Source: Desulfobacterium sp. | Lineage (GTDB): Bacteria; Desulfobacterota; Desulfobacteria; Desulfobacterales; Desulfobacteraceae | Length of the DNA: 64,000 bases | Direction: 5' to 3' | Assembly (NCBI GenBank): GCA_030145245.1 | Contig: JAQYWC010000069.1 | Location: 90,643 to 154,642, forward strand | Part shown: positions 41,403 through 48,079 of the stretch, piece after piece | How the letters are laid out: every line of letters starts with the position of its first letter | How positions within the stretch are numbered: position 1 is the stretch's first letter | The notes under the pieces: model-generated | What the model was told of the DNA's origin: nothing | The model's input: only the letters and a program-made list of their open reading frames with translations | Databases searched by the model: none | Translations under genes and position numbers: made by a program

Positions 41403-41789
41403 TCAAGCGGCCTTGATTTCGATCTGCCTTGGCTTTGCCGCCTCTGATTTCGGCAGGTGGAGACGCAGTACGCCGTCCTTGAGTTCTGCATTGACCTTTT
41501 CAAGATCAATGGTCTGGGGCACGGAAAAGCTCCTGACATATTCCACATCGCCGAACTCGACCCAGTTGGCAGCTCCTTCTGCTTTGATCCCCCTGATACC
41601 GGAGAGGTGGAGCTTGCCGTTGTCGATGTTGATGGCAATATCCTCCCGGGTTACCCCGGGCATGTCTGCATGGAGTAAAATTTCGTCTTCGTTTTCGTAG
41701 ATATCCACCAAGGGTCTTACCTTGGGGATTCGACGGGTGTTTTCAGGGGTTGTTTCTTCTCTTTTGGCCAGCTCTGTTCTTTCACTCAT
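41403..41789 (-). CDS. Hsp20 small heat-shock protein, type A copy 1
   Basis: 128 residues with the alpha-crystallin domain from about 26 (RPLVDIYENEDEILLHADMPGVTREDIAINIDNGKLHLSG) to 118, and a C-terminal I-x-I motif (RQIEIKAA). ATP-independent holdase chaperone that forms oligomers. Differs from the copy at 43459-43845 at only about 8 of 128 residues. Converges on the amidohydrolase with a 4-bp gap. AGGAG precedes the ATG; transcribed after the type B gene. Confidence 0.93.
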   Translation of the reverse strand: MSERTELAKREETTPENTRRIPKVRPLVDIYENEDEILLHADMPGVTREDIAINIDNGKLHLSGIRGIKAEGAANWVEFGDVEYVRSFSVPQTIDLEKVNAELKDGVLRLHLPKSEAAKPRQIEIKAA

Positions 41790-41849
41790 GATAAAATTCT
41801 CCTATATAATATATCTTCGTATATGTTTGTATGTTTGTTGCCCCAGGTC

Positions 41850-42299
41850 CTAATTAATGGTGATCTGCCTGGGTTTCGCAGCCTCTGATTTCGGCAGCCG
41901 CAGGGTCAGGAACCCGTTTTCAAGCAGGGCCTCAACCCGGGTTGAATCCACATCCGAGGGCAGGGTGAAGCTCCGTGAAAATTTTGTGGTTCCCCTTTCG
42001 GTCCGGTGGGTGCAGTATCCTTCCGGTGTCTCGGTTTTTCGGTTTCCCCTGATCTCAAGGTAGTTGCCCTGGATCTTGACCTTGAGATCATCCTTGGAAA
42101 ATCCCGGAATCTCAGCCAGGATTTCAAAGTGTTCTCCTTTGTCATAGAGGTTTGTCCTTGGCGCGCTATCTGCGATCGCCCTGGGCGAATCAACCCCGCG
42201 GGATCTGTTGAATTCGTTGAACACCCTGTCCAGCCGGCCTTGAAGCAGATCCATGTTTCCGAACATCCGGTCTAAATCTCTCAGGTTTGCAAACATCAT
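41850..42299 (-). CDS. Hsp20 small heat-shock protein, type B copy 1
   Basis: 149 residues. N-terminal helix FANLRDLDRMFGNMDLLQGRLDRVFNEF, alpha-crystallin domain from PRTNLYDKGEHFEILAEIPGFSKDDLKVKI to the NGFLTLRLPKSEAAKPRQITI end, which contains the I-x-I motif. Paralogue of 43895-44344 (about 70% identical by eye). The last dozen residues are shared with type A. AAGGAG precedes tandem ATGs. First gene of an hspB-hspA pair. Confidence 0.93.
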   Translation of the reverse strand: MMFANLRDLDRMFGNMDLLQGRLDRVFNEFNRSRGVDSPRAIADSAPRTNLYDKGEHFEILAEIPGFSKDDLKVKIQGNYLEIRGNRKTETPEGYCTHRTERGTTKFSRSFTLPSDVDSTRVEALLENGFLTLRLPKSEAAKPRQITIN

Positions 42300-42361
42300 A
42301 CTATCTCCTTTTTGTGGATTGTTGTTTGGGCGTCAGCCCTTTTTTCTCTCTCTTGGAAACA

Positions 42362-42389
42362 ATAATATGCATAAATAATTCTATGTCAA
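42362..42389 (-). promoter_or_regulatory. Promoter of hsp20 pair 1
   Basis: Minus strand TTGACA (42384-42389), 16-bp spacer ending ATGCA, TATTAT (42362-42367). The same promoter occurs upstream of pair 2 at 44407-44434 (TTGACA-16-TAATCT). No CIRCE element is seen. Confidence 0.6.
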
Positions 42390-42484
42390 TAAACTTTCAT
42401 TACTTTTTTTTGGAACGGGGTAATGGTAATGTAATTGAGGCGGTGGGCAGCCGCGGATATCCCCGGCAGTTCATCCCCCTGGAG

Positions 42485-42507
42485 GGGGCTCCATGGGATG
42501 GAGCCCC
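42485..42507. repeat. GC-rich hairpin repeat, copy 1
   Basis: GGGGCTCCAT-GGG-ATGGAGCCCC, a perfect 10-bp stem with a GGG loop followed by a G-run. A near copy is at 44524-44546. Confidence 0.6.
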
Positions 42508-42567
42508 GGGGGTGTCACAAATTTTGGGTTTGGCTGGATTTAGCGCAGGCCGGATGGGCAGGGGGAC

Positions 42568-42783
42568 AAGCTGAACTCCTCCGAGCTTCTCACCATTCTC
42601 TTTGAACATAACATCGATCATGTGCTGGTCTTTCAGTACGCCCACATGTGCGGCATCTCAGTATGGCTTGCCTATGTCTGGGACGGGGAACCCAAGTGTC
42701 TTGAGAGCTCGGGGCTAACCAGGGAATCCATGGACAGGCTCACCTGGAAAAATGCCGCCGAGCTCTTTGGTCTCAGCCTGTAG
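42568..42783 (+). pseudogene. Amidohydrolase remnant with internal deletion
   Basis: About 72 codons ending in TAG. The first part (KLNSSELLTILFEHNIDHV...QYAHMCGIS) matches 40669-40770 of the intact amidohydrolase and the second part (YVWDGEPKCLESSGLTRES...WKNAAELFGLSL) matches 41288-41398; some 510 bp between are deleted, in frame. There is no N-terminal region, no metal-binding motif and no start codon with an SD. It marks the junction of the hsp20 segmental duplication. Confidence 0.85.
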
Positions 42784-42799
42784 GACTGTCCTTTTTTCC

Positions 42800-43356
42800 T
42801 CAAGCTGTCTTGACCTCGATCTGTTTTCCCCTGGATATGGGGAGTTCCTTTCTGGGCATGGTCACGGTCAGGAGACCGTCTTTGAAGGTCGCCTTTATCT
42901 TATCCTGATCGGCATCTCCGGGCAGGGAGAGGACCCGCTGGAAAGATCCATAGGAGCGCTCCATGCGATAAAAATGTTTTGTCTGCTCCTGGTTTGACTG
43001 TTTCTTTTCGCCCCGGATGGTCATGGTGCTGTCATTGACTTCAATGGCGACATCGTTTTTATCGATTCCGGGCACTTCAATGGTGATTGAATATCCTTTT
43101 TCGTTGGCTGCGATGTCCACCCGGGGGTGAAAAACTCCGATTCGGTGAGCCGGGACAGGTGGGGGCCAACGCCAAATTCCTCGAACGCATCTTCGAACCA
43201 CCTGTCCATCTCCCTTTCGAACTGATCCATTGATCGGGGGAAGCGGGTAGATGCACGGGATGGGCGATGCTCATGCATCCTGGCCGGCAGGGACTCGCAA
43301 CGCTCCCCGTCTTCGTTTTTGAACCAATTCCATGGTGCCATTTTTTTTAATTTCAT
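42800..43356 (-). pseudogene. Hsp20 gene (third type) interrupted by a frameshift
   Basis: The N-terminal frame runs from ATG 43356 (GGAGGT 6 nt upstream): APWNWFKNEDG, FEREMDRWFEDAFEEFGVG, TESEFFTP. The rest continues in another frame from about 43125: HPRVDIAANEKGYSITIEVPGIDKNDVAIEVNDSTMTIRG to ISRGKQIEVKTA. One extra C in the C5G3 tract at 43121-43128 would restore FTPRVDI. Together the halves make a normal Hsp20 of about 185 residues, related to bacterial class A Hsp20 but distinct from types A and B here. Either a real -1 mutation or a sequencing error in a homopolymer. Confidence 0.82.
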
Positions 43357-43458
43357 TGTCTACCTCCAGGGGGAAACGCGGGAGATGATCATGATCCCAG
43401 GGAAAATCTCCCGCTCCCAACAAGGTGTCCATTAAACGGTGTGCCGCACCCGGCACTG

Positions 43459-43845
43459 TCAAGCCGCCTTGATCTCGATCTGCCTTGGCTTTGCCGCCTC
43501 GGATTTCGGCAGGTGGAGGCGCAGTACGCCGTCCTTGAGTTCAGCATTGACCTTTTCGGTATCGATGGTCTGGGGTACGGAAAAGCTCCTGACATATTCC
43601 ACATCACCGAACTCGACCCAGTTCGCGGCCCCCTCACCCTTGATGCCCCTGATTCCCGAGAGATGGAGCTTGCCGTTGTCGATGTTGATGGCAATATCCT
43701 CTTTGGTCACCCCGGGCATGTCTGCATGGAGCAGAATTTCGTCGTCGTTTTCGTAGATATCCACCAGCGGTCTCACCTTGGGGAGCCTGCGGGTAGCTTC
43801 AGGGGTTGTTTCCTCTCTTTTGACAAGGTCTGTTCTTTCACTCAT
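43459..43845 (-). CDS. Hsp20 small heat-shock protein, type A copy 2
   Basis: 128 residues, alpha-crystallin domain RPLVDIYENDDEILLHADMPGVTKEDIAINI through LRLHLPKSEAAKPRQIEIKAA with a C-terminal I-x-I motif. Nearly identical to 41403-41789. Second gene of the hspB-hspA pair 2; AGGAG precedes the ATG. Confidence 0.93.
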   Translation of the reverse strand: MSERTDLVKREETTPEATRRLPKVRPLVDIYENDDEILLHADMPGVTKEDIAINIDNGKLHLSGIRGIKGEGAANWVEFGDVEYVRSFSVPQTIDTEKVNAELKDGVLRLHLPKSEAAKPRQIEIKAA

Positions 43846-43894
43846 GATAACTCTCCTCTTTGATGATGGTCCTATCAGTTTGTTTGTCCACGGT

Positions 43895-44344
43895 CTAACT
43901 GATGGTGACCTGCCTGGGTTTTGCCGCCTCTGATTTCGGCAGTCTCATGGTCAGGAATCCGTTTGCCATCATAGCCTCCACCCGGGTGGCATCCACCTCA
44001 GAGGGCAGGGTGAAGCTCCGCGAAAAGTCGGAGATTCCCCGTTCGGCCCGGTGGCAGCAGTACCCTTCCGGTGCGTCGGTTTTTCGCGTTCCGCTCATCT
44101 CAAGGTAGTTTCCCTGGAGCTTGACGTTGAGGTCCTCCTTGGAGAACCCCGGAATTTCAACCAGGATTTCAAAGTAGTCTCCCTTGTCATAGAGGTTTGT
44201 CCGTGGAGCACTCTCTGTGACGGTCCAGGACGGATCATACCCGCGGGTCCTGTTGAAATCGGTCATGATCCTTTCCAGCCTGCTTTGAAGCAGATCCATG
44301 TTTCCGAACATCCGGTCGATATCTTTCCAGTTTGCAAACATCAT
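43895..44344 (-). CDS. Hsp20 small heat-shock protein, type B copy 2
   Basis: 149 residues: FANWKDIDRMFGNMDLLQSRLERIM, alpha-crystallin domain PRTNLYDKGDYFEILVEIPGFSKEDLNVKL to GFLTMRLPKSEAAKPRQVTIS. An upstream in-frame ATG (44407) overlaps the -10 box and is unlikely; AAGGAGG stands 4-7 nt before the tandem ATGs at 44344/44341. Confidence 0.93.
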   Translation of the reverse strand: MMFANWKDIDRMFGNMDLLQSRLERIMTDFNRTRGYDPSWTVTESAPRTNLYDKGDYFEILVEIPGFSKEDLNVKLQGNYLEMSGTRKTDAPEGYCCHRAERGISDFSRSFTLPSEVDATRVEAMMANGFLTMRLPKSEAAKPRQVTIS

Positions 44345-44406
44345 ATCTCCTCCTTTTTTATGGATTGGCTGTTTTGGGGCGGGCCCCGTTCTCTTTCTTG
44401 GATACA

Positions 44407-44434
44407 AGATTATGCATGGAAAAGTTCATGTCAA
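44407..44434 (-). promoter_or_regulatory. Promoter of hsp20 pair 2
   Basis: Minus strand TTGACA (44429-44434), 16-bp spacer ending ATGCA, TAATCT (44407-44412); duplicated from the promoter at 42362-42389 with the genes. Confidence 0.6.
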
Positions 44435-44523
44435 TATGCGCTAATTACTTTTTTCCGGATTGTTGGCTTTATTACTTTATCGGGGTGATGGTTTGGAAGT
44501 AATGGAATGTTTATCTTTCGGGC

Positions 44524-44546
44524 GGGGCGCCATGGGATGACGCCCC
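44524..44546. repeat. GC-rich hairpin repeat, copy 2
   Basis: GGGGCGCCAT-GGG-ATGACGCCCC with one mismatch, followed by a G-run; same loop and layout as 42485-42507. Confidence 0.55.
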
Positions 44547-44613
44547 GGGGGAGGGGAAGCTCTTTTAAATGGGGTGATTTTGGGTACACCTGGGGGGTGC
44601 GGAGGAAGTGCTT

Positions 44614-45609
44614 CTACACAACCAGGTCGAGTTGCTGGGCGGTGCCCACAGATCCATTTTCAGCAATGTAGACCCCGGTTCGCTGGATTTTTCCTCTGGC
44701 TGCGTTTGATTCATCCTTGATGGTGAACTCCGTCTCAGCTGTTGAAAGGGATATGGCGCCCACACCCGATTCTTTGAGGCTTAGCAGAACGGAGGCGTCC
44801 CAGGAGGGGCCGGACCAGATCAGGAGGTCGTCAAATACGGGATCATTTTCATCTATCCACCCGTTGTGATCCGTGTCAAACCGGGAAAGCTCTGAAAAAC
44901 CATTGCCTGTTTCCGGACCAAAAAGCTCTGATCCATCGTTAACCGCACCGTCCTTGTTCCTGTCCAGCGCAAGAAAACCGCTTCCCCGGGCCAGCCAGGC
45001 AATTGTTTCGTCTTCTCCGTCCGCGTTGATATCAAAGGAGAACCGGGTATCGGTCAGGTCGGCACCATTACCGTTGAAATTGATTACCAGGGGATCCTGG
45101 AGTGCATCGCCTGCCAGAAGCTCATACCGCTCTTCCGTATAGAATTGTCGCTGCATCTCAAGTTCCAGGGTGAAGTCGATTGTTTTTCCGTCGGCTGTTT
45201 TGACCGTTCCCACGGTCTTGAATTGGGTTGTTTCAGCTTCAGAGTAAGAGTTGAACTCCGAGTAGCGCATACCCCATCCAAGCCGTTCTGGTGCAGCCTC
45301 CAAGGCTGGTGCAGCCTCCAAGGCCGGGGTAATTTCCAAGGCCTGTAACGGCCCTTCGGGTTTAAACTCCTGGAAAGTTGAGATCTTGATTGGTTTGCCG
45401 GTCAGCATTTCGAGTAACCGTTTTAGTGAAGCAAGCTTGGGGGAAAGGGTTTCAATGTTCCGGGGTTGTGTCTCGGCCGCGGCAGCGGGCGCTTGAACAA
45501 TGGGGGGAGGGACGGGCTCCTCCCATGCGACAAGCTTTTTTTCAGACGTTCTTTTTTGTTCATACTGCCGGGAAGTAAAAAAAGACAGGGTCGATTCCAT
45601 GATTTTCAT
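44614..45609 (-). CDS. EF-hand-type calcium-binding protein of unknown function
   Basis: 331 residues without an obvious signal peptide. After a Pro/Ala-rich N-terminal part (PPPIVQAPAAAA; tandem ALEAAP near 95-107) comes a domain of about 200 residues with Asp-rich calcium loops: DINADGEDETIAWL, DRNKDGAVNDGSELFG and DTDHNGWIDENDPVFDDL, embedded in GSGFLALDRN and FSELSRFDTD. This resembles the EF-hand/VCBS-like cassettes of secreted adhesins and hemolysin-type proteins, where export is by a type I system; no transporter adjoins. Divergent from the RHH-like gene at 45782. Confidence 0.6.
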   Translation of the reverse strand: MKIMESTLSFFTSRQYEQKRTSEKKLVAWEEPVPPPIVQAPAAAAETQPRNIETLSPKLASLKRLLEMLTGKPIKISTFQEFKPEGPLQALEITPALEAAPALEAAPERLGWGMRYSEFNSYSEAETTQFKTVGTVKTADGKTIDFTLELEMQRQFYTEERYELLAGDALQDPLVINFNGNGADLTDTRFSFDINADGEDETIAWLARGSGFLALDRNKDGAVNDGSELFGPETGNGFSELSRFDTDHNGWIDENDPVFDDLLIWSGPSWDASVLLSLKESGVGAISLSTAETEFTIKDESNAARGKIQRTGVYIAENGSVGTAQQLDLVV

Positions 45610-45758
45610 CGTGTCACCTCCTTTTGATTAAATATCGGAGCAATGCCCTGGCTGCTGAAAAGAAAAAAAATATTGATTCACCCATTGTGTTGGTGTAGAG
45701 TTTGCTTGATAATTAATTCTTATTATTATTTTAAGTACCGTATATATAATAATGCTAA

Positions 45759-45776
45759 CCTCCTTTCCAAAGGAGG
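45759..45776 (+). promoter_or_regulatory. Hairpin that sequesters the ribosome-binding site
   Basis: CCTCCTT-TCCA-AAGGAGG, a 7-bp stem with a 4-nt loop. The 3' arm AAGGAGG is the SD of the gene starting at 45782, so the fold would block initiation. Confidence 0.5.
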
Positions 45777-45781
45777 GGGAT

Positions 45782-46357
45782 ATGACAAAGAAAAAAATGG
45801 AAAACCCCATTGCAGCAACCCTGGATCTCAGGGGACGGCAGTCTGTAAGAGCAACCTTTAAGCTTTCCTCCAGGGCCATCGAGTCGTTGAGCCTTGTTGC
45901 GGTTCATCTGGGTATCAAGCAGAAGTCCCTGTTTGACCACCTCATTGAAGATGCGAACGCCCTGGAAGACATTGCCGGCACCATCCGGATCCGGCAGTTC
46001 AAAAAGATCGACAGGGTTCAGAAGACCTATGTGTTGAGCCGGCGAACCCTGGAAGCCCTGGAGATGATCTCCAAGGCCCATGGTACCCCCAGGGACGCCC
46101 TGGTGGAGTACTCCATCAAGCGGCTGGAGTCGGTGATCCTTGCCGAGAAAAAGCGGCATGAAAAGCGTAAAGAGCTTTTTAAGGAGGTGGTGGCCCACTG
46201 GGACGAGGGCCTGAAGATCCTGCAGACCTCCAGGGAGACCCTGGGAGAGGAGGACCCCTTCTGCCGCAATCTGGAACGGGCCCTGACCGCCTGCCTCAGG
46301 ACAAAGAAGGAGCTTGCATCCTTTATTGAAAAGAGCAGTATTATCGAAGAGTATTGA
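45782..46357 (+). CDS. Hypothetical protein with two ribbon-helix-helix-like segments
   Basis: 191 residues, not assigned. Two stretches have the strand-helix-helix pattern of RHH DNA-binding proteins: VRATFKLSSRAIESLSLVAVHLGIKQKSLFDHLIED (about 20-55) and KTYVLSRRTLEALEMISKAHGTPRDALVEYSIKRL (about 78-112), so one chain might act as an intramolecular dimer. The C-terminal 70 residues are charged helices (EKKRHEKRKELFKEVVAHWDEG). ATG 45782 has AAGGAGG 5 nt upstream; an earlier ATG (45752) lies within the SD hairpin. Lies 60 bp before the Gld-type ABC genes and may regulate them. Confidence 0.6.
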   Translation: MTKKKMENPIAATLDLRGRQSVRATFKLSSRAIESLSLVAVHLGIKQKSLFDHLIEDANALEDIAGTIRIRQFKKIDRVQKTYVLSRRTLEALEMISKAHGTPRDALVEYSIKRLESVILAEKKRHEKRKELFKEVVAHWDEGLKILQTSRETLGEEDPFCRNLERALTACLRTKKELASFIEKSSIIEEY

Positions 46358-46417
46358 CCCTGCGGGGACAATAAAAAATAACAGCGGTTTCATAACACAA
46401 AAAACAAGGAGGCAGTT

Positions 46418-47356
46418 GTGATACAGGTCGAGAATCTGACCAAGTACTACAATGACTTTTGCGCCGTGGACGGGTTGAGCCTTACCATTAACAAGGGCGA
46501 AATCCTGGGGCTTCTGGGGCCGAACGGTGCCGGGAAAACCACCACCCTCAGGATGCTCACCGGTTTTTTCAGACCCACCTCGGGAACCATCAAGGTAAAG
46601 GAGTTCTCCATGCCCGGGGATACCCTCGGCATCAAGAAAATCATGGGGTATCTTCCTGAATCGGCGCCCCTTTACCACAATATGCTGGTGTTTGACTACC
46701 TGGAGTATGTGGCAAAGGTCAAGGGTATCCGCAAGGAGAGACGCATTGAACGGCTCAGGGAGCTGTCAGAGCTTTGCGGGCTTGGCGATATCATGCACAA
46801 GTCCGTGGATGAGCTTTCCAAGGGGTTGAAGCAGCGGGTGGGACTTGCCCACGCCTTGATGACAGACCCCGAGATCCTGGTGCTTGATGAGCCCACCTCA
46901 GGCCTTGATCCCAATCAGATCGCCGAGATCCGCTCCATCATCAGACGAATAGGAAAAGAGAAGACCATCATCTTCTCCACCCATATATTGAGCGAGGCAG
47001 AGGCGACCTGCGACAGGATCGTCATCGTCAACAGGGGCAGGGTCGTGGCCGACGATACCACCCAGAACCTGAAGAACGGTAACGGCAGCGGCGGGTGCAT
47101 CTCCCTTTCCCTGGCAAACGCCGATCCGGACAAGGCGTTGCCCCTGATACGGGCGGTCAGCGGGGTGGAGCGTGTGGAGGCAAAGTCTGCCACGGTTCCC
47201 GGGAACCTGAAGTATGAGATCCACGGGGCCAATGGCTCGGATCCCGGAAAAGATCTCTATCTTGCCGTCAAGCAGCAGGACTGGATCATTACCGAACTGA
47301 CCCATGAGAACCGTTCCCTGGAGACCATCTTCCAGGAACTCACAAGGGGGAACTAA
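46418..47356 (+). CDS. ABC transporter ATP-binding protein (GldA-like)
   Basis: 312 residues. Walker A GLLGPNGAGKTTTLR, Q-loop YLPESAPLYHNM, signature ELSKGLKQRVGLAHAL, Walker B ILVLDEPTSGLDP and H-loop FSTHILSEAEA. The C-terminal 90 residues are the usual regulatory tail of ABC-2 exporters. Start is GTG with AAGGAGG 5 nt upstream. First of four closely spaced genes resembling the gliding-motility GldA-F-G exporter; outside Bacteroidetes this system is of unknown function. Confidence 0.9.
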   Translation: MIQVENLTKYYNDFCAVDGLSLTINKGEILGLLGPNGAGKTTTLRMLTGFFRPTSGTIKVKEFSMPGDTLGIKKIMGYLPESAPLYHNMLVFDYLEYVAKVKGIRKERRIERLRELSELCGLGDIMHKSVDELSKGLKQRVGLAHALMTDPEILVLDEPTSGLDPNQIAEIRSIIRRIGKEKTIIFSTHILSEAEATCDRIVIVNRGRVVADDTTQNLKNGNGSGGCISLSLANADPDKALPLIRAVSGVERVEAKSATVPGNLKYEIHGANGSDPGKDLYLAVKQQDWIITELTHENRSLETIFQELTRGN

Positions 47357-47359
47357 GCC

Positions 47360-48064
47360 ATGATACAGACGACCCATATCGCAGCCAAGGAATTCAAGGA
47401 TTACTTTATCTCTCCCATCGCCTATATCGTGATTTCACTCTTTCTTGTGATCACGGGCTGGTTTTTCTTTTCCACTTTTTTCATATATGACAGGGCGGAC
47501 ATGCGGGGCTTTTTCTCCCTTCTTCCCCTGATCTTCTCCTTTGTGATCCCGGCCGTGACCATGCGGCTCTTTTCCGAAGAGATGAACGTGGGCTCCTACG
47601 AGACCCTTTTGACCATGCCGGTCACCTTTGCCGACATTGCCGTCGGCAAGTTCCTGGCAGCCCTTGCCTTTACCGCTGCAATGCTTTTGCCCACCCTGTT
47701 CTACCCCATCTTTATCTCGTTGGTGGGGGAGATTGATCTGGGGCCGGTGGTTGGCGGGTATATCGGGGCGATCCTCCTTGGGGGGGCCTATTGCTCCCTT
47801 GGGATCTTTGCATCCTCCTTCACCCGGAACCAGATCGTTGCCTTTATCCTGGGGGCCTCCATGTGCTTTACCCTGACCATCATCGACAAGATGCTCTTCT
47901 TCTTTCCGGGCAGCGTTGCCGGTGTGGTCGGCTATCTTGGGGCGGATTTCCATTTTCAGAGCATTGCCAAGGGTGTGATTGATTCAAGGGATCTTCTCTA
48001 TTTTTTGAGCGTCATGGTCCTGGGGCTGTTTGGAACCTATCTTGTGATGCAGGAAAAGAATTAA
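47360..48064 (+). CDS. ABC-2 type permease (GldF-like)
   Basis: 234 residues, six membrane helices: FISPIAYIVISLFLVITGWFFF, FFSLLPLIFSFVIPAVTMRLFSEEMNVGSYETLLTMPV (the family motif RxxSEExxxGT-E-L), then LAALAFTAAMLLPTLFYPIF, GAILLGGAYCSLGIFASSF, IVAFILGASMCFTLTII and a last helix. Begins 3 bp after the ATPase stop. Confidence 0.9.
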   Translation: MIQTTHIAAKEFKDYFISPIAYIVISLFLVITGWFFFSTFFIYDRADMRGFFSLLPLIFSFVIPAVTMRLFSEEMNVGSYETLLTMPVTFADIAVGKFLAALAFTAAMLLPTLFYPIFISLVGEIDLGPVVGGYIGAILLGGAYCSLGIFASSFTRNQIVAFILGASMCFTLTIIDKMLFFFPGSVAGVVGYLGADFHFQSIAKGVIDSRDLLYFLSVMVLGLFGTYLVMQEKN

Positions 48065-48079
48065 GGAGTTTAAACTGGC

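Noticed and set aside
45282..45341. GGTGCAGCCTCCAAGGC tandem repeat as a possible mobile or regulatory repeat
   Set aside because: It is in frame and encodes the ALEAAP repeat of the EF-hand-type protein.
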